A stretch of DNA of 64,000 nucleotides from Streptomyces flaveus. GTDB lineage: Bacteria; Actinomycetota; Actinomycetes; Streptomycetales; Streptomycetaceae. Each line of letters begins with the position of its first letter. Positions within the stretch are counted from its first letter, which is position 1. A model generated the notes under the pieces. The model did not search any database. It was given only the letters and a program-made list of their open reading frames with translations, and was not told the origin of the DNA. The stretch is taken from the NCBI RefSeq assembly GCF_014647675.1, contig NZ_BMPQ01000017.1, positions 62,001 through 126,000 of the forward strand. Reading direction: 5' to 3'. Made by a program: the position numbers and the translations under genes. Below, one piece after another: positions 1 through 9,102 of this stretch.

Positions 1-107
1 TAGCGACGCGCGAGCAGTTCCTCGGTGAGCCGGCTGCCGCGTTCGTAGACACCCGCGACGATGTCGTCACGGATCGCCGTGCATACCGAGTGCGCGGGAA
101 TACGCAT
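1..107 (-). CDS. GntR-family transcriptional regulator, N-terminal part
   Basis: Reading the minus strand from the ATG at 105-107 gives MRIPAHSVCTAIRDDIVAG followed by VYERGSRLTEELLARR. This is the usual opening helix and turn of a GntR-type winged-helix DNA-binding domain (start of helix 1 and the G-x-L-x-E-E-x-L element). A GGAGG ribosome site lies a few bases upstream. The gene runs off the left edge of the window, so the effector domain and its subfamily (FadR, HutC and so on) cannot be seen. It is transcribed away from the M23 peptidase gene's terminator region. The family assignment rests on about 35 residues only. Confidence 0.6.
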   Translation of the reverse strand, partial: MRIPAHSVCTAIRDDIVAGVYERGSRLTEELLARR

Positions 108-266
108 GACCCGACCTCCGCCTTAATCCCCGCGAAACGCGGTTGATTGACGCCAGTTCAGTGACTCTATTGCAGAGAGCCGGAAATTCCGATGGCGGAC
201 CGGAATCCGCAGCTATTTTTTGGACACATAGTGCCGCAGAACAGGCAGTCGTCCCGTCGGCATGCG

Positions 267-299
267 CGAAGGCCCCGGCTCGGTGAGCCGGGGCCTTCG
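267..299 (-). terminator. Intrinsic-type hairpin after the M23 peptidase gene
   Basis: Arms AAGGCCCCGGCT (269-280) and AGCCGGGGCCTT (286-297) pair perfectly around a 5-nt loop and extend two more pairs outward. It sits 43 bp beyond the stop codon of the minus-strand peptidase gene. There is no long T-run, as is usual in Streptomyces. The rest of 108-341 shows no convincing gene. Confidence 0.75.
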
Positions 300-341
300 G
301 GAGCGGTGCGCCTTCGGAAGCGGTGTGGTGAGTCCGAGTCG

Positions 342-1133
342 TCAGACATCCACGCCGTGCGAGCGGAGGTAGGCGAGGGGGTCCATGTCCGAGCCGTACT
401 CCTGGGACGTACGCGCCTCGAAGTGGAGGTGTGCTCCGGTGACGTTGCCGGTCGCCCCGGAGAGGCCTATCTGCTGGCCCGGGGTGACGCTCTGGCCGAC
501 GGAGACGGAGAGGGACGACATGTGGGCGTACTGCGTGTACGTGCCGTCGTTCATCTTGATGACGACCTGGTTGCCGTACGAGCCCTCGAAGCCGGCCTCG
601 ACGACGGTGCCGGCGCCCACGGCACGGACGGTGGTACCGCTGGCGGCGTGGAAGTCGATGCCGGTGTGGCTGCCGGAGGACCAGACGGAGCCGCCGGCCT
701 TGTAGCCGGTGGAGACGTACGAGTCGCTGATCGGCGAGACGTAGGCGTTGAGCAGGCGCTTGCGCTCGGCCTCGCGGGCGGCGCGCTCCTTGGCCTCGCG
801 CTCCGCCTTGGCCTTCGCCTCGGCCCGGGCCTTCTCCTCGGCGGCGCGCTTCTGCGCGGCTTCCTCGGCAGCCTTGCGGGCGGCGGCCTCCTCGGCGGCC
901 TGCTGCTGGGCGTGGGCCTGGGCGTCGATCTGGTCGGCGACCGAGTCGCCCATGGTGACGGCCTGCGTCAGCCCTGTCTGCTTGACCGAGGACGGGCCGG
1001 CGAACGCCGGGGCGGCCAGGGTGCCGATGACACCGGTGGTGGCGAGCGTCGCGACGCCCACGGCCCTTGAGGAGGACGTGCGCTTCGTACGGCTCGGGCG
1101 ACGGTGCTTCCCGGTGGCGCGGGTGAACGCCAT
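342..1133 (-). CDS. Secreted M23 (LytM-type) peptidoglycan hydrolase
   Basis: The 263-residue protein has a basic N-terminus (TGKHRRPSRTKRT), a hydrophobic Ala-rich stretch at about 25-45 acting as signal or anchor, then a highly charged Ala/Lys/Glu coiled coil (about 70-125). A C-terminal peptidase M23 domain follows (about 140-250). In the M23 domain the zinc-site motifs HTGIDF and HLHFEAR are both visible, so it should be an active zinc endopeptidase cutting peptidoglycan cross-links outside the membrane. The coiled coil is typical of actinobacterial hydrolases that need recruitment or activation. A c-di-AMP riboswitch lies directly upstream and should control expression. The gene ends with a strong hairpin and is probably monocistronic. 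The exact cleavage specificity cannot be read from the sequence. Confidence 0.9.
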   Translation of the reverse strand: MAFTRATGKHRRPSRTKRTSSSRAVGVATLATTGVIGTLAAPAFAGPSSVKQTGLTQAVTMGDSVADQIDAQAHAQQQAAEEAAARKAAEEAAQKRAAEEKARAEAKAKAEREAKERAAREAERKRLLNAYVSPISDSYVSTGYKAGGSVWSSGSHTGIDFHAASGTTVRAVGAGTVVEAGFEGSYGNQVVIKMNDGTYTQYAHMSSLSVSVGQSVTPGQQIGLSGATGNVTGAHLHFEARTSQEYGSDMDPLAYLRSHGVDV

Positions 1134-1159
1134 GAAGTGGCTGGTCCTTTCCTTCCTTC

Positions 1160-1305
1160 TCGCCTACCGGGTTAGCTGACGGGTTCGGAGCAGGAAGGTC
1201 TCCTACGGGCTCCCTCCAGGAGGGTGCCCGATTCACCCCAGGGACTGCGATGGGTCCCCGGCTCCCCTGGCTCGCGCCGTACGGGGACTCGGCGATGACT
1301 GTCCG
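1160..1305 (-). promoter_or_regulatory. c-di-AMP (ydaO-yuaA) riboswitch
   Basis: On the minus strand the leader of the M23 gene carries the conserved blocks of the ydaO-yuaA class in order: ATCGCCGAGTCCCC, GGAGCCGGGGACCCA, GGGGTGAATCGG, TAGGAGACCTTCC, and CCGAACCCGTCAGCTAACC next to CGGTAGGCG. In Streptomyces this class is known upstream of cell-wall hydrolase genes and usually turns expression off when c-di-AMP is high. Boundaries are approximate because I cannot fold it here. The leader from about 1306 to 1364 would contain the promoter. Confidence 0.9.
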
Positions 1306-1466
1306 GTGCCGCGGGTGCGGCGCAGTGCCTGACGAACAGCCGGACCGACGCTAAGCGGGCCATCTCTCAAACAACAAACGGATGACGGTTTTTGTAGCGC
1401 ACGCCACAGCGCAGACACACAACCTCCATATCAACTCCCAACCAAACCAATCAATATGGACAAAGA

Positions 1467-1500
1467 GGGACCCTGAAGGCTCATCAGCCTCCAGGGTCCC
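1467..1500 (-). terminator. Hairpin terminator of the M16 peptidase operon
   Basis: Arms GGGACCCTG (1467-1475) and CAGGGTCCC (1492-1500) enclose an inner AGGCT/AGCCT stem and a 4-nt loop. It begins 18 bp beyond the stop codon of the downstream M16 gene. Confidence 0.8.
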
Positions 1501-1517
1501 CAGGATGTGCAGCGGCT

Positions 1518-2909
1518 CTACTCGGCCGCGACCACGCTCACTTCACCGATTCCGAGGGCCTTGACGGGCTCCTCGATCTGGGCGGCGTCCCCGACGAGGA
1601 CGGTCACCAGACGGTCCACCGGGAAGGCGCTCACGGCAGCCGCGGTGGCCTCCACGGTGCCCGTCGCGGCGAGTTGGCGGTACAGCGTCGCCTGGAAGTC
1701 GTCCGACAGGTACTGCTCGACCTGATCGGCGAGCGTGCCGGCGACGGCGGCCGCGGTCTCGTACTTGAGCGGCGCCACGCCCACCAGGTTCTGTACGGCG
1801 ATGTCACGCTCGGCGTCCGTCAGGCCCTCGGCCGCGAGCGTGCGCAGCACCTTCCAGAGGTCGTCGAGCGCCGGGCCGGTGTTCGGCGTGTCGATGGAGC
1901 CACTGATGGCGAGCATCGCGGCGCCGGTGCCGTCCGGGGCGGAGCGCAGTACCTGGCCGAACGCCCGCACACCGTAGGTGTAGCCCTTTTCCTCGCGCAG
2001 GACGCGGTCAAGGCGTGAGGTGAGGGTGCCGCCCAGGCAGTACGTGCCGAGCACCTGGGCGGGCCACACACGGTCGTGCCGGTCGGCTCCGACGCGGCCG
2101 ATGAGCAGCTGTGTCTGGACGGCTCCGGGGCGGTCGACGATGACCACGCGGCCGGTGTCGTCGGCGGTCACCGGAGGCACCGGACGGGCCTCGGCCGGCG
2201 AGCCGGTCCAGGCGCCGAGCGTGTCGCCGAGCAGCGCGTCGAGGTCGACACCGGTGAGGTCGCCGACGACGACCGCGGTGGCCGTCGCGGGGCGTACGTG
2301 CTTCTCGTAGAAGGCGCGTACCGCCGCCGAGTCGATGGCCGCGACCGTCTCCTCGGTGCCCTGGCGCGGGCGCGACATGCGCGAGGTCGCCGGGAAGAGC
2401 TCCTTGGAGAGCTCCTTGGCGGCGCGGCGGGCCGGGTTGGCGGTCTCGTGCGGGATCTCGTCGAGCCGGTTGCGGACCAGCCGTTCGACCTCGTTGTCCT
2501 CGAAGGCGGGCGCCCTGAGGGCGTCGGCGAGCAGGCCGAGCGCCTTCGGGAGCCGCGACACCGGGACTTCGAGGCTCAGTCGTACGCCCGGGTGGTCGGC
2601 GTGCGAGTCCAGCGTGGCGCCGCAGCGCTCCAGTTCGGCGGCGAACTCCTCGGCGGAGTGCTTGTCGGTGCCTTCGGAGAACGCGCGCGCCATGATCGTG
2701 GCGACACCGTCCAGGCCCTTCGGCTCGGCCTCCAGCGGTGCGTTCAGGAGGACTTCGACGGCGACGACCTGCTGGCCGGGGCGGTGGCAGCGCAGCACCG
2801 TCAGGCCGTTGCCGAGCGCACCGCGCTCGGGCGCCGGGAAGGCCCAGGGCCTGGCCTCGCCTGCCTGGGGCTGGGGGTGGAAGTCCATGGTCACGGTGGC
2901 CTCGGTCAC
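1518..2909 (-). CDS. M16 peptidase, non-catalytic R/Y-motif subunit
   Basis: A 463-residue protein with the two-lobe M16 (pitrilysin/processing-peptidase) fold. The N-terminal lobe lacks the HxxEH zinc motif: the aligned stretch reads LDGVATIMARAFSEGT. The C-terminal lobe keeps the Arg/Tyr substrate-binding element in SRLDRVLREEKGYTYG. This is the pattern of the regulatory partner in heterodimeric bacterial M16 enzymes. Start: the GTG at 2907-2909 overlaps the TGA of the upstream catalytic gene by four bases (GTGA), which implies coupled translation and equal dosage. An in-frame ATG at 2886-2888 is possible but ignores that overlap. The family degrades or processes peptides; the substrate here is unknown. 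Confidence 0.88.
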   Translation of the reverse strand: MTEATVTMDFHPQPQAGEARPWAFPAPERGALGNGLTVLRCHRPGQQVVAVEVLLNAPLEAEPKGLDGVATIMARAFSEGTDKHSAEEFAAELERCGATLDSHADHPGVRLSLEVPVSRLPKALGLLADALRAPAFEDNEVERLVRNRLDEIPHETANPARRAAKELSKELFPATSRMSRPRQGTEETVAAIDSAAVRAFYEKHVRPATATAVVVGDLTGVDLDALLGDTLGAWTGSPAEARPVPPVTADDTGRVVIVDRPGAVQTQLLIGRVGADRHDRVWPAQVLGTYCLGGTLTSRLDRVLREEKGYTYGVRAFGQVLRSAPDGTGAAMLAISGSIDTPNTGPALDDLWKVLRTLAAEGLTDAERDIAVQNLVGVAPLKYETAAAVAGTLADQVEQYLSDDFQATLYRQLAATGTVEATAAAVSAFPVDRLVTVLVGDAAQIEEPVKALGIGEVSVVAAE

Positions 2910-4249
2910 TGGGCGCTCTCCTCGTCGGTGGCGGTCTCCTCGTCGGTGGTGATCGGCTCGTACACGAGCACCGCGCGGTTGTCGGGGCGCAGCCGAGACT
3001 TGGCGGCCTCCTGGACCTCCTCCGCCGTGACGTCGAGCACGCGCTGTACGGCGGTCAGGGCGAGCTGCGGGTCGCCGAACAGGACGGCGTACCGGCACAG
3101 TTCGTCGGCGCGGCCGGCGACCGTACCGAGCCGGTCCAGCCACTCGCGCTCCAACTGGGCCTGTGCGCGCTCCATCTCCTCGGCCGTGGGGCCCTCCTCG
3201 GCGAACCGGGCGAGCTCCTCGTCGACGGCCGCCTCGATGACGGGAACCTCGACATCGCCGGAGGTCTTCACATCGAGCCAGCCCAGGGAGGGCGCTCCGG
3301 CCAGGCGCAGCAGACCGAAACCGGCCGCCACAGCCGTACGGTCCCGGCGTACGAGCCGGTTGTAGAGACGGGAGGACTCGCCGCCGCCGAGGACGGTCAG
3401 GGCGAGGTCGGCCGCGTCGCACGCGCGCGTGCCGTCCTCCGGGAGCCGGTAGGCGGCCATCAGCGCGCGCGCCGGGACCTCCTCCTCGACGACCTCGCGC
3501 AGCTGCTCGCCGATGGTGTCGGGCAGGGAGCCGTCGCGCGGGGCGGGCTTGCCGTCGTGCCCCGGGATGGAGCCGAAGTACTTTTCGACCCAGGCCAGCG
3601 TCGACTCCGGGTCGATGTCGCCGACGATCGACAGGACGGCGTTGTTGGGCGCGTAGTAGGTGCGGAAGAACGCGCGCGCGTCCTCCAGGGTGGCCGCGTC
3701 CAGGTCGGCCATCGACCCGATCGGGGTGTGGTGGTAGGGGTGGCCCTCCGGGTACGCGAGGGCGGTCAGCTTCTCGAAGGCGGTGCCGTAGGGGACGTTG
3801 TCGTAGCGCTGGCGGCGCTCGTTCTTGACGACGTCGCGCTGGTTCTCCATCGACTCGTCGTCGAGCGCGGTGAGCAGCGAGCCCATGCGGTCGGCCTCCA
3901 GCCAGAGGGCGAGCTCCAGCTGGTGCGTGGGCATGGTCTCGAAGTAGTTGGTGCGCTCGAAGCTGGTGGTGCCGTTGAGCGAACCTCCCGCGCCCTGCAC
4001 CAGCTCGAAGTGCCCGTTGCCCTTCACCTGGGCCGAGCCCTGGAACATCAGGTGCTCGAAGAGGTGGGCAAGGCCGGTACGGCCCTTGACCTCGTGGCGC
4101 GAGCCGACGTCGTACCAGAGGCACACCGCCGCGACCGGGGTCAGATGATCTTCGGAGAGCACCACGCGCAGGCCGTTGGCCAGGCGGTGCTCGGTCGCTG
4201 TCAGCCCGCCGGAGCCGGCCTCGACGGTGGCCGTGTGACCCATGGGCAT
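2906..4249 (-). CDS. M16 zinc metallopeptidase, catalytic subunit
   Basis: A 447-residue M16 protein with the inverted zinc motif intact as HLFEH (about residues 62-66, in GLAHLFEHLMFQG) and a downstream Glu region consistent with the third ligand. A GAAGGGA ribosome site precedes the ATG at 4247-4249. A second ATG six bases later is also possible. It is followed with a 4-bp overlap by the R/Y-motif partner, so the two very likely form a heterodimer in which each half supplies part of the active site. The promoter should lie in 4250-4485, which it shares divergently with parC. Confidence 0.92.
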   Translation of the reverse strand: MPMGHTATVEAGSGGLTATEHRLANGLRVVLSEDHLTPVAAVCLWYDVGSRHEVKGRTGLAHLFEHLMFQGSAQVKGNGHFELVQGAGGSLNGTTSFERTNYFETMPTHQLELALWLEADRMGSLLTALDDESMENQRDVVKNERRQRYDNVPYGTAFEKLTALAYPEGHPYHHTPIGSMADLDAATLEDARAFFRTYYAPNNAVLSIVGDIDPESTLAWVEKYFGSIPGHDGKPAPRDGSLPDTIGEQLREVVEEEVPARALMAAYRLPEDGTRACDAADLALTVLGGGESSRLYNRLVRRDRTAVAAGFGLLRLAGAPSLGWLDVKTSGDVEVPVIEAAVDEELARFAEEGPTAEEMERAQAQLEREWLDRLGTVAGRADELCRYAVLFGDPQLALTAVQRVLDVTAEEVQEAAKSRLRPDNRAVLVYEPITTDEETATDEESAQ

Positions 4250-4485
4250 GTACGTCCCTTCGATCGCGGAAAACTACTGAATTCCTGCTAGTCATGCCAC
4301 TGTATGCAAGCGCGCCGACAGCTGGCGAAGTTCCCGGGACGGCTACGCCGAGAGCGAGCGGGCCGGTGCTCGCCCGGACCCCTGTGCATGGGGCGTGGTC
4401 CGGGTTGTCAGTGGCGCGGTCCACAATGGAGCTCGTCAGAACCCGTTCATGCCCCGGCAGACACTGTGAAGGAGTCGCAGCAGCG

Positions 4486-6936
4486 ATGGCCCGCCGCAGC
4501 ACGAAGACCCCGCCGCCCGACGACTTCGAGGAGCGCATCCTCGACATCGACGTCGTCGACGAGATGCAGGGCTCCTTCCTCGAGTACGCGTACTCGGTGA
4601 TCTATTCCAGGGCCCTGCCGGACGCCCGTGACGGCCTCAAGCCCGTGCACCGCCGCATCGTCTACCAGATGAACGAGATGGGGCTGCGCCCCGACCGCGG
4701 CTATGTGAAGTGCGCCCGCGTCGTCGGCGAGGTCATGGGTAAGTTGCACCCCCACGGCGACGCGTCGATCTACGACGCCCTGGTGCGCCTGGCCCAGCCC
4801 TTCTCGATGCGCCTGCCCCTGGTCGACGGCCACGGCAACTTCGGCTCGCTGGGCAACGACGACCCGCCGGCCGCCATGCGCTACACCGAGTGCCGGATGG
4901 CCGACGCGACCTCCCTGATGACGGAGTCGATCGACGAGAACACGGTCGACTTCGCGCCGAACTACGACGGCCAGGAGCAGGAGCCGGGCGTCCTCCCGGC
5001 CGCGTATCCGAACCTGCTGGTGAACGGCGCGTCGGGCATCGCGGTCGGTATGGCCACGAACATGGCGCCGCACAACCTCGGCGAGGTGATCGCCGCCGCC
5101 CGGCATCTGATCCGCTACCCGGGCGCCGATCTCGAGACGCTGATGAGGCACGTCCCGGGTCCCGACCTGCCCACGGGCGGGCGGATCGTCGGCCTCTCCG
5201 GGATCAGGGACGCGTACGAATCGGGCCGCGGCAGCTTCAAGATCCGCGCGACGGTCTCCGTGGAGCACGTGACGGCACGCAGGAAGGGCATCGTCGTCAC
5301 GGAGCTGCCCTTCACCGTGGGCCCGGAGAAGGTGATCGCCAAGATCAAGGACCTGGTCGGCGCCAAGAAGCTGCTGGGCATCGCCGACGTCAAGGACCTC
5401 ACCGACCGCTCGCACGGCCTGCGCCTGGTCATCGAGATCAAGAACGGCTTCGTGCCGGAGGCCGTCCTGGAGCAGCTCTACAAGCTGACGCCCATGGAGG
5501 AGTCCTTCGGCATCAACAACGTCGCGCTGGTGGACGGCCAGCCCCTCACGCTGGGCCTCAAGGAACTCCTGGAGGTCTACCTCGACCACCGCTTCGAGGT
5601 GGTGCGGCGGAGGTCGGAGTTCCGCCGCGGCAAGAAGCGGGACCGGCTGCATCTGGTCGAGGGCCTGCTGGTCGCCCTTCTGGACATCGACGAGGTCATC
5701 CGCCTCATCCGCTCCAGCGACAACTCCGCGCAGGCCAAGGAGCGCCTGATCGAGCACTTCTCGCTGAGTGAGGTCCAGACGCAGTACATCCTGGACACCC
5801 CGCTGCGCCGGCTCACCAGGTTCGACCGCATCGAGCTGGAGTCGGAGCGCGACCGGCTCAACGGCGAGATCGAGGAGCTGACCCGCATCCTGGAGTCGGA
5901 CGCCGAACTGCGCAAGCTGGTCTCGGGCGAACTGGCCGCGGTGGCCAAGAAGTTCGGCACCCCGCGGCGTACGGTGCTGCTTGAGTCCTCCGGTGCCACC
6001 GCGGCGGCCGTGCCACTGCAGGTGGCCGACGATCCGTGCCGGGTACTGCTGTCGTCGACGGGACTTCTCGCGCGTACGGCGAACGGTGACCCCTTCGGGG
6101 AGAGTGACGGCAAGCGCACCAAGCACGATCTGATCGTCTCGGCCGTCCCGGCGACGGCCCAGGGCGAGGTGGGCGCGGTCACCTCGGCCGGACGGCTGCT
6201 GCGCATCAACGTCATCGACCTTCCGCAGCTGCCCGAGACGACCGCGGCGCCCAACCTCGCCGGAGGAGCGCCGATTTCGGAGTTCCTCACCCTGGAGGGT
6301 GACGAGGAGGTCGTCTGCCTGACCACGCTCGACGAGTCCTCGCCGGGTCTGGCACTCGGCACACAGCAGGGTGTCGTCAAGCGTGTGGTGCCCGACTACC
6401 CGTCCAACAAGGAGGAGTTGGAGGTCATCACGCTCAAGGAGGGCGACCGGATCGTCGGCGCGGCCGAGTTGCGCACGGGCGAGGAGGACCTCGTCTTCAT
6501 CACCGATGACGCCCAGCTGCTGCGCTACCAGGCCTCCCAGGTCCGCCCGCAGGGCCGGCCCGCGGGCGGCGTGGCGGGCATCAAACTCACCGAAGGGGCC
6601 AAGGTGATCTCCTTCACGGCCATCGACCCGGCCGCGGACGCGGTGGTCTTCACGGTGGCGGGCTCGCGCGGCACGCTCGACGACTCGGTCCAGACGACCG
6701 CGAAGCTGACGCCCTTCGACCAGTACCCGCGCAAGGGCCGCGCCACGGGCGGTGTGCGCTGCCAGCGATTCCTGAAGGGCGAGGACTGCCTCAGCCTGGC
6801 CTGGGCCGGCCCCACTCCGGCCCGGGCCGCGCAGAAGAACGGCACGCCGGCCGAACTGCCGGAGACGGACCCGCGCCGCGACGGCTCGGGGGTCTCGCTG
6901 CCCAAAACGGTGTCGGTGGTGGCGGGACCGGTGTGA
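4486..6936 (+). CDS. parC: DNA topoisomerase IV subunit A
   Basis: An 816-residue type IIA topoisomerase A subunit. The breakage-reunion domain occupies about 1-480, with the quinolone-region motif HPHGDASIYD and the catalytic tyrosine in AAMRYTE at about residue 133. The C-terminal beta-pinwheel domain lies at about 500-780. No clear GyrA-box (QRRGGKG) is present, which favours ParC over GyrA. The partner ParE is encoded at 14451-16574 in the same window. Together they decatenate daughter chromosomes. Start: ATG at 4486 preceded by GAAGGAG; the frame is open further upstream to 4294, but that part has no ribosome site and is unlike the family N-terminus. The stop codon directly abuts that of the convergent CobW-type gene. 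Confidence 0.93.
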   Translation: MARRSTKTPPPDDFEERILDIDVVDEMQGSFLEYAYSVIYSRALPDARDGLKPVHRRIVYQMNEMGLRPDRGYVKCARVVGEVMGKLHPHGDASIYDALVRLAQPFSMRLPLVDGHGNFGSLGNDDPPAAMRYTECRMADATSLMTESIDENTVDFAPNYDGQEQEPGVLPAAYPNLLVNGASGIAVGMATNMAPHNLGEVIAAARHLIRYPGADLETLMRHVPGPDLPTGGRIVGLSGIRDAYESGRGSFKIRATVSVEHVTARRKGIVVTELPFTVGPEKVIAKIKDLVGAKKLLGIADVKDLTDRSHGLRLVIEIKNGFVPEAVLEQLYKLTPMEESFGINNVALVDGQPLTLGLKELLEVYLDHRFEVVRRRSEFRRGKKRDRLHLVEGLLVALLDIDEVIRLIRSSDNSAQAKERLIEHFSLSEVQTQYILDTPLRRLTRFDRIELESERDRLNGEIEELTRILESDAELRKLVSGELAAVAKKFGTPRRTVLLESSGATAAAVPLQVADDPCRVLLSSTGLLARTANGDPFGESDGKRTKHDLIVSAVPATAQGEVGAVTSAGRLLRINVIDLPQLPETTAAPNLAGGAPISEFLTLEGDEEVVCLTTLDESSPGLALGTQQGVVKRVVPDYPSNKEELEVITLKEGDRIVGAAELRTGEEDLVFITDDAQLLRYQASQVRPQGRPAGGVAGIKLTEGAKVISFTAIDPAADAVVFTVAGSRGTLDDSVQTTAKLTPFDQYPRKGRATGGVRCQRFLKGEDCLSLAWAGPTPARAAQKNGTPAELPETDPRRDGSGVSLPKTVSVVAGPV

Positions 6937-8076
6937 TCAGGCCTCGGGGCCCGGTTCCACGGGCTCCGAGCTCAGTTCCTGTACGACGTCCGGGTCCTCG
7001 CCGTCAGGGTCCTGTACGTAGCGGAGTACGCCCCACATGCTGTGCTCGTCGGCGTGCGGGGCGTACTCCTTGCACGCCTCCAACTCCTTGCCGAGAGCGG
7101 GGGCGTCGATGCCGGAGCCGATGAGGACGAGCTGGGTGAGGCGCTCGTCATCGGTCCCCCAGGGCTCCGGGTAGAACCGCAGGAACCGGCCCACGGCATG
7201 CACGGCGTACCGGTTGCGGGTGTCGGCCGCGCCGAAATCGACGTACCCCTTGATGCGATAGAGGCCCTCCGGCCTGCTGTCGAAGAAGTCCATCAACCGG
7301 CGTGGGCCGAGGGGCACTTCGGAGGTGAAGGCGAGGGATTCGTAGGCGGAGTGCAGGTGTCCGGCGTGATGGCGCCCGTGCTCGTGACCGTCTTCGTGGC
7401 CCTGCTCGTCACCGTGCTCGTGGTCGTCCTCATGAAGGTCGTCGAAGGACAGCTGCCCGATCCGCTCCGTGGACGGCTTACAGTCGAAGAGGAGTTCCGG
7501 GTCGATCCGCCCGTACGTGGCGGGGGCGACTGCGGCGCGGTCGGTCAGCGTCCGGACGAGTCGAAGTACCCGCTCGGGGTCCTCGGCCCGGTCCGCCTTG
7601 TTGACGACGACGAGATCGGCGAGGCCGAGGTGCCGGTCGATCTCGGGATGCTTCTGTCGCGTGTCGTCGAACTCGGCGGCGTCGACGACCTCCACGAGCC
7701 CGCCGTAGACGACACGAGGGTTCTCACTGGCGAGAAGCATCCGCACGAGCTCCTGCGGCTCGGCGAGGCCGCTCGCCTCGATGACGATGACGTCGATACC
7801 GGCGGAGGGCTGGGCGAGCCGTTCCAGGTAGACGTCGAGTTCGCCGGCGTCGACCGCGCAGCACAGGCACCCGTTCCCGAGGGAGACGGTCGAGTCCCCG
7901 AGCGCCCCGGCAACCGCCATCGCGTCGATCTCGATCGCCCCGAAGTCATTGACGACGGCCCCGATACGGCTGCCTCCACTACTGTGCAGGAGATGGTTGA
8001 GCAGCGTGGTCTTGCCGGAGCCGAGGAAGCCCGCGAGGACGACGACCGGGATCTGCTGGGGGCTCGCAGGACTCAA
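6937..8076 (-). CDS. COG0523 (CobW/P47K) GTP-binding metallochaperone
   Basis: About 379 residues. Motifs in order: Walker A GFLGSGKTTLLN near residue 18, the metal-binding GCLCC, the Walker B-like/GLAEP region (IVIEASGLAEP), NKAD for guanine specificity, then a His/Asp-rich linker (about 225-255, with repeats like HEHG and HEDGHEHG) and the CobW C-terminal domain. The family delivers metals, often Zn, to client enzymes using GTP. The His-rich loop supports metal binding. Start: TTG at 8074-8076, with GAGAGG eight bases upstream, places the P-loop at the usual distance. A longer frame up to 8223 lacks support. CTCGT-t-ACGAG at 8125-8135 is a short palindrome in its leader. I see no clear Zur box. 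Confidence 0.85.
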   Translation of the reverse strand: MSPASPQQIPVVVLAGFLGSGKTTLLNHLLHSSGGSRIGAVVNDFGAIEIDAMAVAGALGDSTVSLGNGCLCCAVDAGELDVYLERLAQPSAGIDVIVIEASGLAEPQELVRMLLASENPRVVYGGLVEVVDAAEFDDTRQKHPEIDRHLGLADLVVVNKADRAEDPERVLRLVRTLTDRAAVAPATYGRIDPELLFDCKPSTERIGQLSFDDLHEDDHEHGDEQGHEDGHEHGRHHAGHLHSAYESLAFTSEVPLGPRRLMDFFDSRPEGLYRIKGYVDFGAADTRNRYAVHAVGRFLRFYPEPWGTDDERLTQLVLIGSGIDAPALGKELEACKEYAPHADEHSMWGVLRYVQDPDGEDPDVVQELSSEPVEPGPEA

Positions 8077-8400
8077 CGCGCGACCTCTCTCACACCGATG
8101 CGTGCACCGGCTCGTGGACCGGCTCTCGTTACGAGGATTGAATGCCGACTCAGGATACGAGCGGTGGAAACCCCCGTGAAGTGAACGATTGTTAGCGGCG
8201 TTCAGGGGGCACACGTTGGACATGGCGCCAGGAACGCGCCCCGCGCTTCCCCCTGTGCGCCCTCTTAGCCGCCTCCCAGCCGATCAGAGCCGCTCGGCAC
8301 CCTGGAAGACGGCAAGCGCGCCGCCCACCCGCTCGCCGGTCAGTTCCCTGTCGACCCGCACCCGACGACCGGCGGACGGTTGCCTGATTCGGGGGTTGAC

Positions 8401-8904
8401 ATGGCCACACAGAGTGCGTTGAAGGGGTGGCTCTCCGCCGCCCGGGGGAGGCTCGCGTCCGCGGCCGGGATGGCCATGGAGGTAGGGACGCGGCACCGCA
8501 GGCGTGCCGCACTCACCGAACAGCACCGACTGCATTTCGACCTGCTCTGCAAGGCCATGGTCGATCCCACCCTCGCCGCGGTCCTCAACACGTACGAGGT
8601 CGACATCGCTCCCGAGAAGCAGCGGCAGTACCTCTTCGCGAACGCGCTCTACATCAACGCTCTGTACTTCCACCGGATCGGCGCCCTGACTCGGCGAGAG
8701 CTCCACGGACACTTCCGCATCATGTGCCAGAACAGAATCTTCCGGGAGTACTGGGCGGCGACCCAGCACCACCGGGAGAGCCTGCCCGACTCGTCCGAAG
8801 AGGCCGAACTGGGCCAGATGATGGACGACTTGATGCAGGAGCAGGCCGATTCCGACACCGACGAATGGTGGGTCGTGGGGGCACCGCCCGAAGAATCCCT
8901 TTGA
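8401..8904 (+). CDS. DUF6082 family protein
   Basis: About 167 residues, alpha-helical. The features shared by this Streptomyces family are visible: a run like RQYLFANALYINALYFHRIGAL, the FREYWAATQHHRESL segment, and an acidic tail rich in Glu/Asp/Met. There is no signal peptide and no clear membrane segment. The function is unknown. The ATG at 8401 has only a weak GGGGG upstream, and a TTG at 8380 in the same frame is an alternative. It is a single gene between the CobW gene and a convergent small gene. Confidence 0.7.
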   Translation: MATQSALKGWLSAARGRLASAAGMAMEVGTRHRRRAALTEQHRLHFDLLCKAMVDPTLAAVLNTYEVDIAPEKQRQYLFANALYINALYFHRIGALTRRELHGHFRIMCQNRIFREYWAATQHHRESLPDSSEEAELGQMMDDLMQEQADSDTDEWWVVGAPPEESL

Positions 8905-9039
8905 TCCCATGCGTCGCGGATTGCCCCACAGGCTGGAACACAGGGGCGCCCCGGAGCCACCGGTCCCTCCCCGGAGTCCGCCGAACACTTCTCGGCACAG
9001 GTCGCGGAAAACCAGGCATGCCCGGCCGGGCATACGAAA

Positions 9040-9066
9040 GGCCCGGCATTGCGTCGATGCCGGGCC
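9040..9066 (-). terminator. Hairpin after the small conserved gene
   Basis: GGCCCGGCAT (9040-9049) pairs perfectly with ATGCCGGGCC (9057-9066), leaving a 7-nt loop. A second, self-complementary palindrome (ATGCCCGG/CCGGGCAT, 9018-9033) lies just beyond. Together they separate the convergent DUF6082 gene from the 78-residue gene. Confidence 0.7.
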
Positions 9067-9102
9067 GAAAGCGTCCCAACCGTGTGCGCAGGATTCCCGA
9101 CC

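Noticed and set aside
192..1070. Long plus-strand frame antisense to the M23 peptidase gene
   Set aside because: It has no family resemblance or ribosome site. The opposite strand encodes a clear M23 protein with complete zinc motifs.
4294..4485. N-terminal extension of ParC
   Set aside because: In frame and open, but the sequence is unlike any topoisomerase N-terminus, and GAAGGAG sits before the ATG at 4486.
8125..8200. Zur box upstream of the CobW-type gene
   Set aside because: Only a short CTCGT/ACGAG palindrome is present. It does not match the TGAAAATGATTTTCA-type Zur operator.
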